Numbered from the stretch's first letter, positions 1 to 6,600 are shown. The stretch: 8,975 nt of DNA from CAZTVF01 sp964616985 (GCA_964616985.1 CAZTVF010000166.1:1-8975); one strand, 5' to 3'. Notes: generated by a model from the letters alone, not told the origin. A program made the numbers and translations.

Positions 1-207
1 GGGATCATCCCGATCGTGCAGGCCCTTCTGGGCAAGGGGGCGGCCCTGGGGACGGTGCTGGCGTTCATGATGTCGGTGATCGCCCTGTCGCTGCCGGAGG
101 CGATCATCCTCCGCAAGGTGCTGACGCTCAAGTTGATCGCCGTCTTCTTCGGCACCGTCGCCGCGGGCATCCTCCTGGTGGGCTACCTCTTCAACGCGAT
201 GCTCTAG
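1..207 (+). CDS. Predicted permease, C-terminal fragment (ArsP/YraQ-like, DUF318 type)
   Basis: The reading frame is open from base 1 and stops with TAG at 205-207, so only the last 68 residues are in the window; the start lies to the left. The fragment has two hydrophobic segments, roughly residues 13-35 and 42-66, separated by a short basic linker containing LRKVL. The phrase MSVIALSLPEAIILRKVL followed by LIAVF and a glycine-rich final helix is how I remember the C-terminal end of the predicted permease family that includes YraQ and ArsP-type proteins. Those are inner-membrane proteins, some linked to export of organoarsenicals or other small solutes; the substrate cannot be told here. A GTG at 16 is an internal valine codon, not a start. 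There is no T-rich terminator straight after the stop; a promoter-like motif begins seven bases later. The family call rests on a short C-terminal stretch. Confidence 0.72.
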   Translation, partial: GIIPIVQALLGKGAALGTVLAFMMSVIALSLPEAIILRKVLTLKLIAVFFGTVAAGILLVGYLFNAML

Positions 208-213
208 CGGACG

Positions 214-241
214 TTGACTTGCACGCCCCAGCGGGTACAAA
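214..241 (+). promoter_or_regulatory. Candidate sigma-70 promoter upstream of lgt
   Basis: A TTGACT -35 element (214-219) and a TACAAA -10 element (236-241) are separated by 16 bases. The surrounding 31 bases (212-242) match 26 of 31 positions at 1725-1755, upstream of the fucosidase gene. The two ends are conserved (11 and 12 bases) and the mismatches fall in the middle. It begins just after the permease stop and points toward lgt. The boxes and the duplication are seen directly; promoter function is inferred. Confidence 0.5.
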
Positions 242-367
242 GATACGCGCGGCGTTGGGTGCCGTGGCTAATGAAGCGAAGGCGCAGCCGGGCCGAATAG
301 CCATGCCCGCCAACGAGTTCGGCAGCACGAGTCCCGCAGGGACCCAGAAGACAGCATCATTACAGCT

Positions 368-440
368 GAGGGGTGGCGGCCTTCCTAGGCCGCCGCCTGC
401 AGACGGCTGTGGTGGCGGCCTAGGAAGGCCGCCACCCCTC
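368..440. repeat. Perfect 27-bp inverted repeat built from two GGCGGCC palindromes
   Basis: The arm at 368-394 is the exact reverse complement of the arm at 414-440, with a 19-base spacer. Each arm contains a smaller palindrome: GGCGGCC, six bases, GGCCGCC, at 375-394 (loop TTCCTA) and 414-433 (loop TAGGAA). The second unit is extended by GGT and ACC flanks to a 10-bp stem. The block could form one long hairpin or two short ones. No T run follows it on either strand, so it looks like a REP-like intergenic palindrome, although a factor-dependent terminator or mRNA-stabilising structure is possible. Confidence 0.8.
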
Positions 441-536
441 GAATGACACGAGACAGAGGGCTAGCTTCAGCGGTCCCTACGGGACCCGTAATAGAGCATC
501 GACGTTGCACTGCACTACTTGGGAAATGAACCACGC

Positions 537-1391
537 ATGACGGCATTCGTTTTCGATCTTGATCCGGTGCTCTTCCACCTGGGGCCCTTCACGGTGCGAT
601 ATTACGGCCTGGTGTTCGTGTTGACGCTGGTGACGGCGTTTTGGTTTTGGCGCCGCCAGATGCTTCGCGGCGGGCATTCCCCGGCCCTGGCCGACAAGTT
701 CATCGCCTGGGGCGCGATCGCCACTATCGCCGGCGCGCGCCTGGGCCACTGCCTCTTCTACGAGCCCCAAACCTACCTCCGCGACCCGCTCCGCATCCTG
801 TTCATCTGGGAGGGCGGGCTGGCCAGCCACGGCGCGACGATCGGGCTCATCCTCGCCCTGTTCCTGTTCGCCCGCAGGCACAAGCTGCGCGTGCTGGAGG
901 TCATGGACCGCTTCACGATGTCCGCCGCCGTCGGGGCCGCCGGAATCCGCCTGGGCAACTTCCTGAACTCCGAGATCGTCGGCCGGGCCACCGACGTGCC
1001 CTGGGCCGTGCGGTTCACGCACTACTCCGATGACGGCGCGGTGGCGCGGCACCCCTCGCAGCTCTACGAATTCGCCCTGGGCCTGGGCGTGCTGCTCGCC
1101 CTGGTCCTGGCCGACCGCTGGGCGGGCAAGGAGAAGCGGCCGCTGGGCCTGATGACCGGCCTGTTCCTCACGCTGTACTTCGCCGCGAGATTCTTCGTGG
1201 AGTTCTTCAAAGAGTTTCAGACGCCGTGGGAGCGGGTCCTGACGATGGGGCAGATGCTTTCGATCCTCCCCTTCCTCGCCGGCGTGGGCCTGCTCCTGTG
1301 GGCGTACCGCCACCGCAATGACCCGCCCGTCGGGCCTCGCGTTGAGCCCCCCCGCCCGCAGCCGCCCGTCAAACGCCGGCCGCGGCCTTGA
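537..1391 (+). CDS. lgt: Prolipoprotein diacylglyceryl transferase (Lgt)
   Basis: Lgt moves a diacylglyceryl group from phosphatidylglycerol to the lipobox cysteine of prolipoproteins, the first step of lipoprotein maturation at the inner membrane. The 284-residue product has the family's size and several hydrophobic helices. Visible motifs, in order: IGPFTVRWYGL-like segment at about 15-25, GARLGHCLFY at 66-75, GGLASHG with His98, the Lgt signature GIRLGNFLNSE at 136-146 (Arg138, Asn140, Glu146), RHPSQLYEF at 171-179, and ARFFVEFFKE with Arg218 and Glu222. These correspond to the conserved His, Arg and Glu positions of E. coli Lgt. I chose ATG 537 because it gives the usual short N-terminus before the DPVxF segment and has GGGAA at 521-525; an in-frame TTG at 519 would lie on that purine stretch. 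The last 25 residues are a Pro/Arg-rich tail, and its final 23 bases overlap the opposing TSCPD gene. Confidence 0.95.
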   Translation: MTAFVFDLDPVLFHLGPFTVRYYGLVFVLTLVTAFWFWRRQMLRGGHSPALADKFIAWGAIATIAGARLGHCLFYEPQTYLRDPLRILFIWEGGLASHGATIGLILALFLFARRHKLRVLEVMDRFTMSAAVGAAGIRLGNFLNSEIVGRATDVPWAVRFTHYSDDGAVARHPSQLYEFALGLGVLLALVLADRWAGKEKRPLGLMTGLFLTLYFAARFFVEFFKEFQTPWERVLTMGQMLSILPFLAGVGLLLWAYRHRNDPPVGPRVEPPRPQPPVKRRPRP

Positions 1392-1635
1392 GTGCCTTGG
1401 CCAACTGGTCCGGGCACGACGTGCCCCGGCCCTCGCAGTCGATCCCCTCGAGGCGGCGGATTGCCTCCGCCGCCGTCATGCCGCGCACCAGCGCCTCGAT
1501 GCCGCGATGGTTGCCCTCGCAGCCGTTGGCGATGCGAACGCTCTCGATGACCTCCTCGGCCAGCACGACCGTGATGCTCGTGCAGCACACGCAGGCGTCC
1601 GTGGTGTCGTAAACATATTCCGCTGCCTTGGCCAA
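1369..1635 (-). CDS. Small TSCPD-domain protein (TIGR03905-like)
   Basis: This 88-residue protein carries the hallmark GTSCPDQLAKAL near its C-terminus (about 71-82). It also has the pattern of the small stand-alone TSCPD family: a Cys-rich VCC near residue 16-18, a GGC-like NGCEGNHRGI at 37-46, GIDC at 64-67 and SCPD at 73-76. The spaced cysteines (15, 17, 18, 39, 67, 74) suggest metal binding. The related TSCPD segment occurs at the end of some B12-dependent ribonucleotide reductases; the stand-alone proteins have no established function that I know of. Start choice: TTG at 1635 has AAGGAG six bases upstream. The longer GTG start at 1665 has no ribosome binding site and would lie upstream of the transcript predicted from the promoter at 1666-1694. 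The 3' end overlaps lgt by 23 bases, tail to tail. Confidence 0.82.
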   Translation of the reverse strand: MAKAAEYVYDTTDACVCCTSITVVLAEEVIESVRIANGCEGNHRGIEALVRGMTAAEAIRRLEGIDCEGRGTSCPDQLAKALKAAAGV

Positions 1636-1641
1636 ATGAAG

Positions 1642-1647
1642 CTCCTT
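1642..1647 (-). promoter_or_regulatory. Ribosome binding site deciding the TTG start of the TSCPD gene
   Basis: AAGGAG on the minus strand lies six bases before the TTG at 1635-1633. It is the only good Shine-Dalgarno sequence near this gene's 5' end and supports the TTG start over the GTG at 1665. Confidence 0.65.
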
Positions 1648-1665
1648 CGCTGGCGTTGTGTTCAC

Positions 1666-1694
1666 ATTATGCGGTCTGGCGGGCGCAAACCCAA
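1666..1694 (-). promoter_or_regulatory. Candidate promoter of the TSCPD gene
   Basis: On the minus strand TTGGGT (1694-1689) and CATAAT (1671-1666) are separated by exactly 17 bases. The -10 matches the sigma-70 consensus at five of six positions and the -35 at four of six. Transcription would start near 1659, giving a leader of about 24 bases before the TTG start. It sits back-to-back with the fucosidase promoter in the same divergent spacer. Confidence 0.45.
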
Positions 1695-1726
1695 ATGTTT
1701 CGTCCGCGATGCGGCAATGCGCATCG

Positions 1727-1754
1727 TTGACTTGCGCAGCCGGGCGGGTACAAA
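1727..1754 (+). promoter_or_regulatory. Candidate sigma-70 promoter of the fucosidase gene
   Basis: TTGACT (1727-1732) and TACAAA (1749-1754) are separated by 16 bases. The motif and its flanks duplicate the one at 212-242 (26 of 31 identical, both ends conserved). Transcription would begin near 1761, giving a leader of about 60 bases before the ATG at 1820. I see no operator palindrome, so control by inducer cannot be judged. Confidence 0.55.
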
Positions 1755-1819
1755 GGTCGCTGGGCTGCCGCGAACGTCAACCCGCCAGGGGCCGCGGAGG
1801 CACAGAAAGGACCATTCAC

Positions 1820-3181
1820 ATGGCGAAGAAGCGAGGCGATATCATCGAGTCCAGCGGCGAGAAGGATATCGCCGCCGACCAGCCGGCCTGGCTGAAGGAC
1901 CGGCTCAAGTGGCTGATGGGGCTGCGCCTGGGCTTGATCCTGCATTGGGGCCCCTACAGCCAGTGGGACTGCTGCGAGTCATGGGGCCTGGTGCCGGCTG
2001 ACACGTGGGCGCGGCAGGACAAATTCCAGTGCTGGACGCAGCGGGGCAAGGACCTCGCCCGTTTCCAGCGCGACTACTGGAAGCTCAACGAGACATTCAA
2101 TCCAACCGACTTCGACCCCGACGCCTGGGCCGCCGTCGCCGCAGCCGCCGGCATGAAATACGTCGCCTTCACCACCAAGCACCACGACGGCTTCTGCATG
2201 TTCGACACGCGGACGACCGACTATCGCGTGACGCACCCGACCTGCCCGTTTCACACCAGCCCGCGGGCGAACATCACTCGCGAAGTGTTCGACGCGTTCC
2301 GGCGAAAGGGCCTGGCCATCTCGTGCTACTTCTCCAAGAGCGACTGGCACAGCCCGTACTACTGGTCACCCGACGCGCCGGCCCTCGACCGCAACCCCAA
2401 CTATGACACCGCCGAGCGCCCGGAGCTGTGGGCGGGCTTCGTCGATTTCGTCCACCGCCAGGTGGAGGAACTGATGACCGACTACGGCCCGATCGACATG
2501 CTGTGGCTGGACGGCGGGCAGGTGCGCCCGCCCCGCCAGGACATCCAGATGGACCGGCTGGCCGAGATGGCCCGGCGGCGCCAGCCCGGGCTGATCATCG
2601 CCGACCGCACCGTCGGCGGCAGGCATGAGAACTTCATCACGCCCGAACAGACCGTGCCGGACAAGCCCCTGGGCGTGCCCTGGGAATGCTGCATCACGCT
2701 GGGCCAGCACTGGAAGCACTTCCCCGGCGACTCGTTCAAGCCCGCCGGCGAGGTGATCCGCATGCTGGCCGACGTGGCGGCCAAGGGAGGCAACCTGCTG
2801 CTGGGCGTGGGCCCCGATCCCGCCGGCCGCTTCCCCGCCGCGGCCATCGAACGCCTCGGAGAGATCGGCGACTGGATGAAGATCAATGGTGAGGCCATCT
2901 ACGGCACCGAACCGATCGCGCCCTACGGATGCGGCACGGTGAGGCTGACCCGCAAGGGGACGACCGCCTACGCCATCGTGCCGGCCCAGGACGAATCGGG
3001 CGCCCCGCCGCGACAGGTTCGCATCGACGGAATCGCCCCGGCCGCCGGCTCGAAGGTGACGCTGCTGGGCAGCGGCGCCGTCATCGCCTGGCGCGCCGAA
3101 GGCCATGGATTCGTCGCCGACCTCTGCGGCCTGGCCGCCCCCTGCCCTCACGCCTGGACATTGCGTTTCGCCATCGCCTGA
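1820..3181 (+). CDS. Alpha-L-fucosidase, GH29 family, without signal peptide
   Basis: GH29 enzymes release terminal alpha-L-fucose by a retaining mechanism. The 453-residue product has the (beta/alpha)8 domain landmarks in order: LHWGPYSQWD at 41-50, KYVAFTTKHHDGFCMFD at 113-129 (the strongest family signature), SCYFSKSDWHSPYY near 168-181, and MLWLDGG at 227-233, whose Asp231 is the expected nucleophile. The PWECCITLGQHW stretch (288-298) and the GGNLLLGVGPDPAG stretch (323-336) follow. The acid/base residue varies in this family; Glu276 and Glu289 are candidates only. About 95 residues after 355 would form the C-terminal beta-sandwich. ATG 1820 is chosen because AAAGGA (1806-1811) precedes it by eight bases and the promoter at 1727-1754 lies upstream; the frame's longer extension to 1658 would cross that promoter. 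The N-terminus is charged (AKKRGD) with no signal peptide, whereas many GH29 enzymes are secreted. The gene converges on the UroD gene with 19 bases between them. Confidence 0.92.
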   Translation: MAKKRGDIIESSGEKDIAADQPAWLKDRLKWLMGLRLGLILHWGPYSQWDCCESWGLVPADTWARQDKFQCWTQRGKDLARFQRDYWKLNETFNPTDFDPDAWAAVAAAAGMKYVAFTTKHHDGFCMFDTRTTDYRVTHPTCPFHTSPRANITREVFDAFRRKGLAISCYFSKSDWHSPYYWSPDAPALDRNPNYDTAERPELWAGFVDFVHRQVEELMTDYGPIDMLWLDGGQVRPPRQDIQMDRLAEMARRRQPGLIIADRTVGGRHENFITPEQTVPDKPLGVPWECCITLGQHWKHFPGDSFKPAGEVIRMLADVAAKGGNLLLGVGPDPAGRFPAAAIERLGEIGDWMKINGEAIYGTEPIAPYGCGTVRLTRKGTTAYAIVPAQDESGAPPRQVRIDGIAPAAGSKVTLLGSGAVIAWRAEGHGFVADLCGLAAPCPHAWTLRFAIA

Positions 3182-3200
3182 GACGCATCGATGGAGAACG

Positions 3201-4136
3201 TTACACGGCGGATTCGGCGCAGAACTCGCGGTAGACCTCGAGCATGTACTCGTAGTGCGCCAGCGGCATGCCGGGGAAGATGGTGTTGGAGGTGCTGAAG
3301 ATGTACCCGCCGCCGCGGGAGGCGTGCTGAAGGCAGTATCGCGCGGACTGGCGGATCGCCTCCAGCGGACCGTCCTGCAGCAGGTTGCACTGCACGTTGC
3401 CCATCAGGGCCATCTTGCCATGGCAGCGGCGTTTCACCTCGGCGATATCCATGCCGGCCATCGGGTCGACCGACTGGAAGCAGGCGGCGCCCAGCGAGAG
3501 GTAATCGTCCAGGATGGGCATGATGTTGCCGTCGGTGTGCACGAACGGGATGACCCCCAGCGAGCGGATTTCCTGCACCTGCCGCCGGAGGTGCGGCGTG
3601 ATGAACTCGGCGAACTGCCGCGGCGAGATGAAGGGCCCGGCGTTGAAGGCGACGTCGTTCACGACGTGGATGAAGTCGGCCCCGGCCTCGGCCAGCGAGG
3701 CGAAGGTCGCCAGGGCGGCCTGCGTCTTGCGCTGCGCCTCGGCGTGGATCGCCTCCGGCCGCTCGACCAGGTCGATCGCGAACTGCTCCCAGTCCTTGAG
3801 CCCCTCGATCGACCAGATCGTCCCCCCGACGATGCTGCCGATGAGGATGTCGTCGCCGAAGGTCCGCTTGGCCGCTCGCACGCCGTCGGGGTCGCTCCAC
3901 GGCCAGAACACTGCCAGCGCGTCCCAGTGGTAGCGGTCCACGATCTTCTCGTAGATCGTCATGCACTGGCCGATCATGCGATCCTTCTGGGCCGCAGTGC
4001 ACGACGCCCACAGGCGGCGGTCGGGGAACTCCAGGCCAAACGCCTCCTTCTCGAGCTCGAACATGATCTCGAAGTGCGGCGGACGGTCGGGCGGCTCGAA
4101 CCGCAGCGTCTTGAGCATTCGTTCCTTGCCGGTCAT
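3201..4136 (-). CDS. Uroporphyrinogen decarboxylase-family (UroD/MtaA-like) protein
   Basis: The family includes the haem enzyme HemE and zinc-dependent methyltransferases such as MtaA and CmuA; many members in carbohydrate loci are uncharacterised. The 311-residue protein starts with MTGKERMLKTLRFEPPDRPP, the usual opening of the non-HemE branch. It continues with DFIHVVNDVAFNAGPFISP at about 154-172, FVHTDGNIMPIL at 198-209, SVDPMAGMD at 222-230, MGNVQCNLL at 245-253 and GGGYIFSTSN at 275-284. In MtaA/CmuA enzymes zinc is held by His-x-Cys plus a later Cys; here the first motif is His200-Thr-Asp202, so the classical site is altered, though Cys250 remains nearby. This argues against a straightforward MtaA activity, and the sequence does not look like HemE. 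Its ATG overlaps the sulfatase stop in ATGA, so the two are probably translationally coupled; GAGG nine bases upstream may help. It is the last gene of the operon. Family call firm, function unknown. Confidence 0.9.
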   Translation of the reverse strand: MTGKERMLKTLRFEPPDRPPHFEIMFELEKEAFGLEFPDRRLWASCTAAQKDRMIGQCMTIYEKIVDRYHWDALAVFWPWSDPDGVRAAKRTFGDDILIGSIVGGTIWSIEGLKDWEQFAIDLVERPEAIHAEAQRKTQAALATFASLAEAGADFIHVVNDVAFNAGPFISPRQFAEFITPHLRRQVQEIRSLGVIPFVHTDGNIMPILDDYLSLGAACFQSVDPMAGMDIAEVKRRCHGKMALMGNVQCNLLQDGPLEAIRQSARYCLQHASRGGGYIFSTSNTIFPGMPLAHYEYMLEVYREFCAESAV

Positions 4137-5629
4137 TGCATTGCCTCGCGTGCCGGCCCGCCGGGCTGCGGCGGCCGGTAGTGGTCGCTCTGGGCGGCTT
4201 CGTCCCAGCGGAAGGGGACGGGCAGGGCATCGATGATCGCCTGCAGTTGGGCGCAGGCGGCGGCGTGGTCCGCGCGCCCGGCCAGGTTCACCCGTTCGTC
4301 GGGATCGGCCTGGAGGTCGAACAGCTGCGCGTCGCGCTGCCAGCCGGTGCGGGCCCAGCAGTCCAGCGGGAATTCGTCATCGGGGTGGCCCCAGTAGTCG
4401 ACGTACTTCAGCCGCCCCTGCCGCACCATCGTCCAGCCTCGCCGCCAGTTGAAGAACTCCGAGACGATCGGCCGGTTCTCCCAGCGCCCCGCCTCGTGGC
4501 CGTCGATCAAGCCGCGGAGCGACTCGCCGCGCAGGCCCGGGGACGCGTCGATGCCCGCGTAGTCGCACAGCGTGGGGAAGATATCCACGTTGGACACGGG
4601 CGCATCGATCACCGTCCCGGCCGGGATCGTCCCGGGAAGCGACATCATCAGCGGCACGCGGACGGAGTGCTCGTACGCGCGGCCCTTGCCCCAGGCGCCG
4701 TGGTTGCCGTTCATCTCGCCGTGGTCGCAGTGCATGACCACCAGCATCTCGTCCAGGATGCCCAGGCCCTGCGCACAGTCGAGGATCTTGCCGATCTCGC
4801 GGTCGGCTAGCTCGATCAGGGCGTAGTTGGCGGCGCGGGCGTTGAGGATTTCGTCGGGGGTGTTCTCAAACGGCGTCTCGCCCTGGCGGATGCGGTCGAG
4901 GAAGAAGTTCCCCGGCCCGTCGGGCCCGATCCGCGGCAGCGAGACCCGCGGGCGGTAGTAGTCGAAGAGGTCCTTGGGCGCCCAGAACGGCCAGTGCGGG
5001 CACTTGTAGCTCACCTCGAACAGCAGCGGCCGGTCGGGCTGGTACTCGCCCATGATCACGGGCTGGAAGTTGTCGCGAAGATGCAGTTCGGCGCACGCGG
5101 TCACCATGCGGTCGAAGTTGATGAACCCCTTGTCGCTGGGCCCGGCCTCTCGCACCCAGCCGGCGAGGTTGCCCTTGGGCCGCCCCGGGATCCCGCCCAG
5201 CTTTCCGGCGAACGGGTCGCCGCGATAGCCGGGGATCTTGGGGCGTCCGAAGTGGCCGTCGAGTTCCATGTCGCCATACGGGCGGAACATCCACCCGTGC
5301 ATCTGCTCCAGGCCCATGAAGTGCTGCTTGCCCACGCACGTGGTCTGGTAGCCGGCGCGGGCGAAATGCTTGGGGTAGGTCCACGTGCGAGGGTCCAGCC
5401 CGCTGCCGTACTCGAGCGACCCCAGTTCGCGGACATACTTGCTGGTCAGGATCGAGTACCGGCCCGGCACGCAGATGGGGTTGTTGCAGTAGGCGTTCTG
5501 GAACAGCACGCCTCGCGCCGCCAGGCGGTCGAGATTCGGCGTGCGGGCGATGGGATCGCCCATGCAGCCCATGTACTGCGGCGCCTGCTCGTCGGTGCAG
5601 ATCAGCAGGATGTGAGGATGTGTGGCCAT
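4133..5629 (-). CDS. Sulfatase (type I, Cys-type formylglycine), without signal peptide
   Basis: Sulfatases hydrolyse sulfate esters using a formylglycine made from the Cys or Ser of a C/S-x-P-x-R motif. The 498-residue product has HILLICTDEQ at residues 6-15 (Asp13 and Glu14 at the calcium-binding position), RTPNLDRLAARGV at 29-41, and the motif CVPGR with Cys53 and Arg57. It also has VGKQHF at 99-104 (the GKxH element, Lys101 and His103), CPHWPF at 210-215, HCDHGEM with Asp302 and His303, and HGAWGKG at 310-316. This is the complete active-site set. Cys53 would need a formylglycine-generating enzyme or anaerobic maturase, not seen here. ATG 5629 is chosen for the purine-rich GGGAAAGGG (5647-5639) nine bases upstream; an in-frame ATG at 5656 lies inside the previous gene. 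It follows the propeller gene by five bases and overlaps the UroD start by four. No signal peptide is visible, which is unusual since many polysaccharide sulfatases are exported. Substrate unknown; sulfated fucosides are an inference from the neighbours. Confidence 0.95.
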   Translation of the reverse strand: MATHPHILLICTDEQAPQYMGCMGDPIARTPNLDRLAARGVLFQNAYCNNPICVPGRYSILTSKYVRELGSLEYGSGLDPRTWTYPKHFARAGYQTTCVGKQHFMGLEQMHGWMFRPYGDMELDGHFGRPKIPGYRGDPFAGKLGGIPGRPKGNLAGWVREAGPSDKGFINFDRMVTACAELHLRDNFQPVIMGEYQPDRPLLFEVSYKCPHWPFWAPKDLFDYYRPRVSLPRIGPDGPGNFFLDRIRQGETPFENTPDEILNARAANYALIELADREIGKILDCAQGLGILDEMLVVMHCDHGEMNGNHGAWGKGRAYEHSVRVPLMMSLPGTIPAGTVIDAPVSNVDIFPTLCDYAGIDASPGLRGESLRGLIDGHEAGRWENRPIVSEFFNWRRGWTMVRQGRLKYVDYWGHPDDEFPLDCWARTGWQRDAQLFDLQADPDERVNLAGRADHAAACAQLQAIIDALPVPFRWDEAAQSDHYRPPQPGGPAREAMQ

Positions 5630-5634
5630 GACGT

Positions 5635-6600
5635 CTATCCCTTTCCCACTCGGCATTGCATCGCGACGATCATCGACTCCGGCCGATCGGCCCGCGGCTT
5701 GACCCCGCAATAGAAGACGCGCGGCACGCCATCGCGAATGTACAGCGATGGCCGCTCCAGCCGATGCACCTCCTCGCGGCGGCCGTCGGCGTAGGCCAAC
5801 TGCCGCTCCTGGAATACGGGGTCGTCCGACAGCCGCCAGGTCGTGCCGTCCGGCGATTCGAACCGCACGATCGCGCGGCCGCAGGGCGAGTAGAACGTCC
5901 CCATGTCCTTGAGCAGCGCGAAGTACCGCCCTTGCGCACACCACACGAAGGGGTCCTCGCCGGGGAAGTGCGCATCGGCCGCGGCGAACAGCGGCTGGGG
6001 CTGCTTCACGAAGGGCCCCGCCGGCGCGTCGGCAAAGGCCACGCCGTGCAGCACCGGGCCGTACCGGGGGGCGGGCAGCGCGTCGCCCACGCCTTTGTAC
6101 ATCAGGATGTATCGGCCGTCGGGGGTCTGGTCGCACGAGGGGTTCGTGGTGACCTTCGCGTCCCAGGCGCCGGGCGTGACGTCCAGCAGCGGCTGGTCGA
6201 AGCGCGTCCAGGGTCCTTGCGGCCGATCGGCCACGGCCAGGCCGACGCGCTGGGTGTTGCGATGATCCCACCACTCGCCATTGCCGCGGTTGCCGTTGTA
6301 GTAGAGATAGTACCGCTCGCCGAACCGCTTGATGGTCGGGTTGTGCGTCACGCGGCCGTCCCAGAAGCCCTCGCGCGGCGGAAGCACGACTTCCTCGAAG
6401 TGGAACGGCCCGCAGGGCGTGTCGGCGGCTGCGCGGCAGACCTCCGAGTGCGTGACCCATGCCTCGAAACCCTTCGCCAGCGGCCAGCGGGAGAAGAACA
6501 GGTGATGCTTCCCGTCGGCGTCCGTCACCAGCGAGGGGTCCCAGACGCAGTAGTCCTCCATCGAGAAGACGGCATGGGCTTCGATCGGCAGGTTAGTCAT
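5635..6600 (-). CDS. Five-bladed beta-propeller glycoside hydrolase-like protein (GH43/GH32/GH117-type fold)
   Basis: The 321-residue protein shows repeated blade-like units: DYCVWDPSLV then HHLFFS (16-37), HNPTIKRFGERYYLYYNG (86-103), NPSCDQTPDGRYILMYKG (153-170), HFPGEDPFVW then GRYFALLKD (211-232), and LERPSLYIRDGVPRVFYCG (281-299). Each has an Asp or Glu near a Pro followed by a hydrophobic strand, the pattern of the five-bladed propellers of GH43, GH32, GH62, GH68 and GH117. Possible catalytic acids are Asp21, Glu215 and Asp216, but I cannot assign them. I do not recognise a specific family. Proteins of this kind often sit beside sulfatases in glycan loci. ATG 6600 has GGAG (6609-6606) five bases upstream. 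It is the first gene of the operon; its TAG ends five bases before the sulfatase ATG. Cysteines are frequent (eight) and no signal peptide is present, consistent with a cytoplasmic location. Confidence 0.8.
   Translation of the reverse strand: MTNLPIEAHAVFSMEDYCVWDPSLVTDADGKHHLFFSRWPLAKGFEAWVTHSEVCRAAADTPCGPFHFEEVVLPPREGFWDGRVTHNPTIKRFGERYYLYYNGNRGNGEWWDHRNTQRVGLAVADRPQGPWTRFDQPLLDVTPGAWDAKVTTNPSCDQTPDGRYILMYKGVGDALPAPRYGPVLHGVAFADAPAGPFVKQPQPLFAAADAHFPGEDPFVWCAQGRYFALLKDMGTFYSPCGRAIVRFESPDGTTWRLSDDPVFQERQLAYADGRREEVHRLERPSLYIRDGVPRVFYCGVKPRADRPESMIVAMQCRVGKG

Larger units (their letters stand above)
208..536. other. Intergenic region between permease and lgt, rich in palindromes
   Basis: These 329 bases contain no convincing gene. 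The only open frame (219-446, +) runs straight through the palindromes and resembles no protein I know. In order the region holds: a promoter-like motif (214-241); a small hairpin with arms GTCCC at 331-335 and GGGAC at 339-343; a perfect 27-bp inverted repeat (368-394 with 414-440), each arm itself a GGCGGCC palindrome; and a hairpin with arms GGTCCC at 472-477 and GGGACC at 481-486. No stem is followed by a T tract, so none is a textbook intrinsic terminator. If the promoter at 214-241 drives lgt, its mRNA would have a structured leader of almost 290 bases. Confidence 0.6.

Noticed and set aside
331..440. CRISPR-like repeat array
   Set aside because: The repeated units are palindromes of two kinds with no regular spacing or unique spacers, and no cas gene is nearby.
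477..1313. Minus-strand open frame of 278 codons opposite lgt
   Set aside because: Charged low-complexity product; it is the shadow of the well-supported lgt gene.
1658..1819. N-terminal extension of the fucosidase to base 1658
   Set aside because: It would run through the TTGACT/TACAAA promoter, lacks family similarity and has no ribosome binding site; ATG 1820 has AAAGGA upstream.
4133..6460. A 775-codon minus-strand frame that would extend the sulfatase by about 277 residues
   Set aside because: The extension is an out-of-frame reading of the propeller gene and is Arg/Ala-rich. The sulfatase has a good start with a ribosome binding site at 5629.
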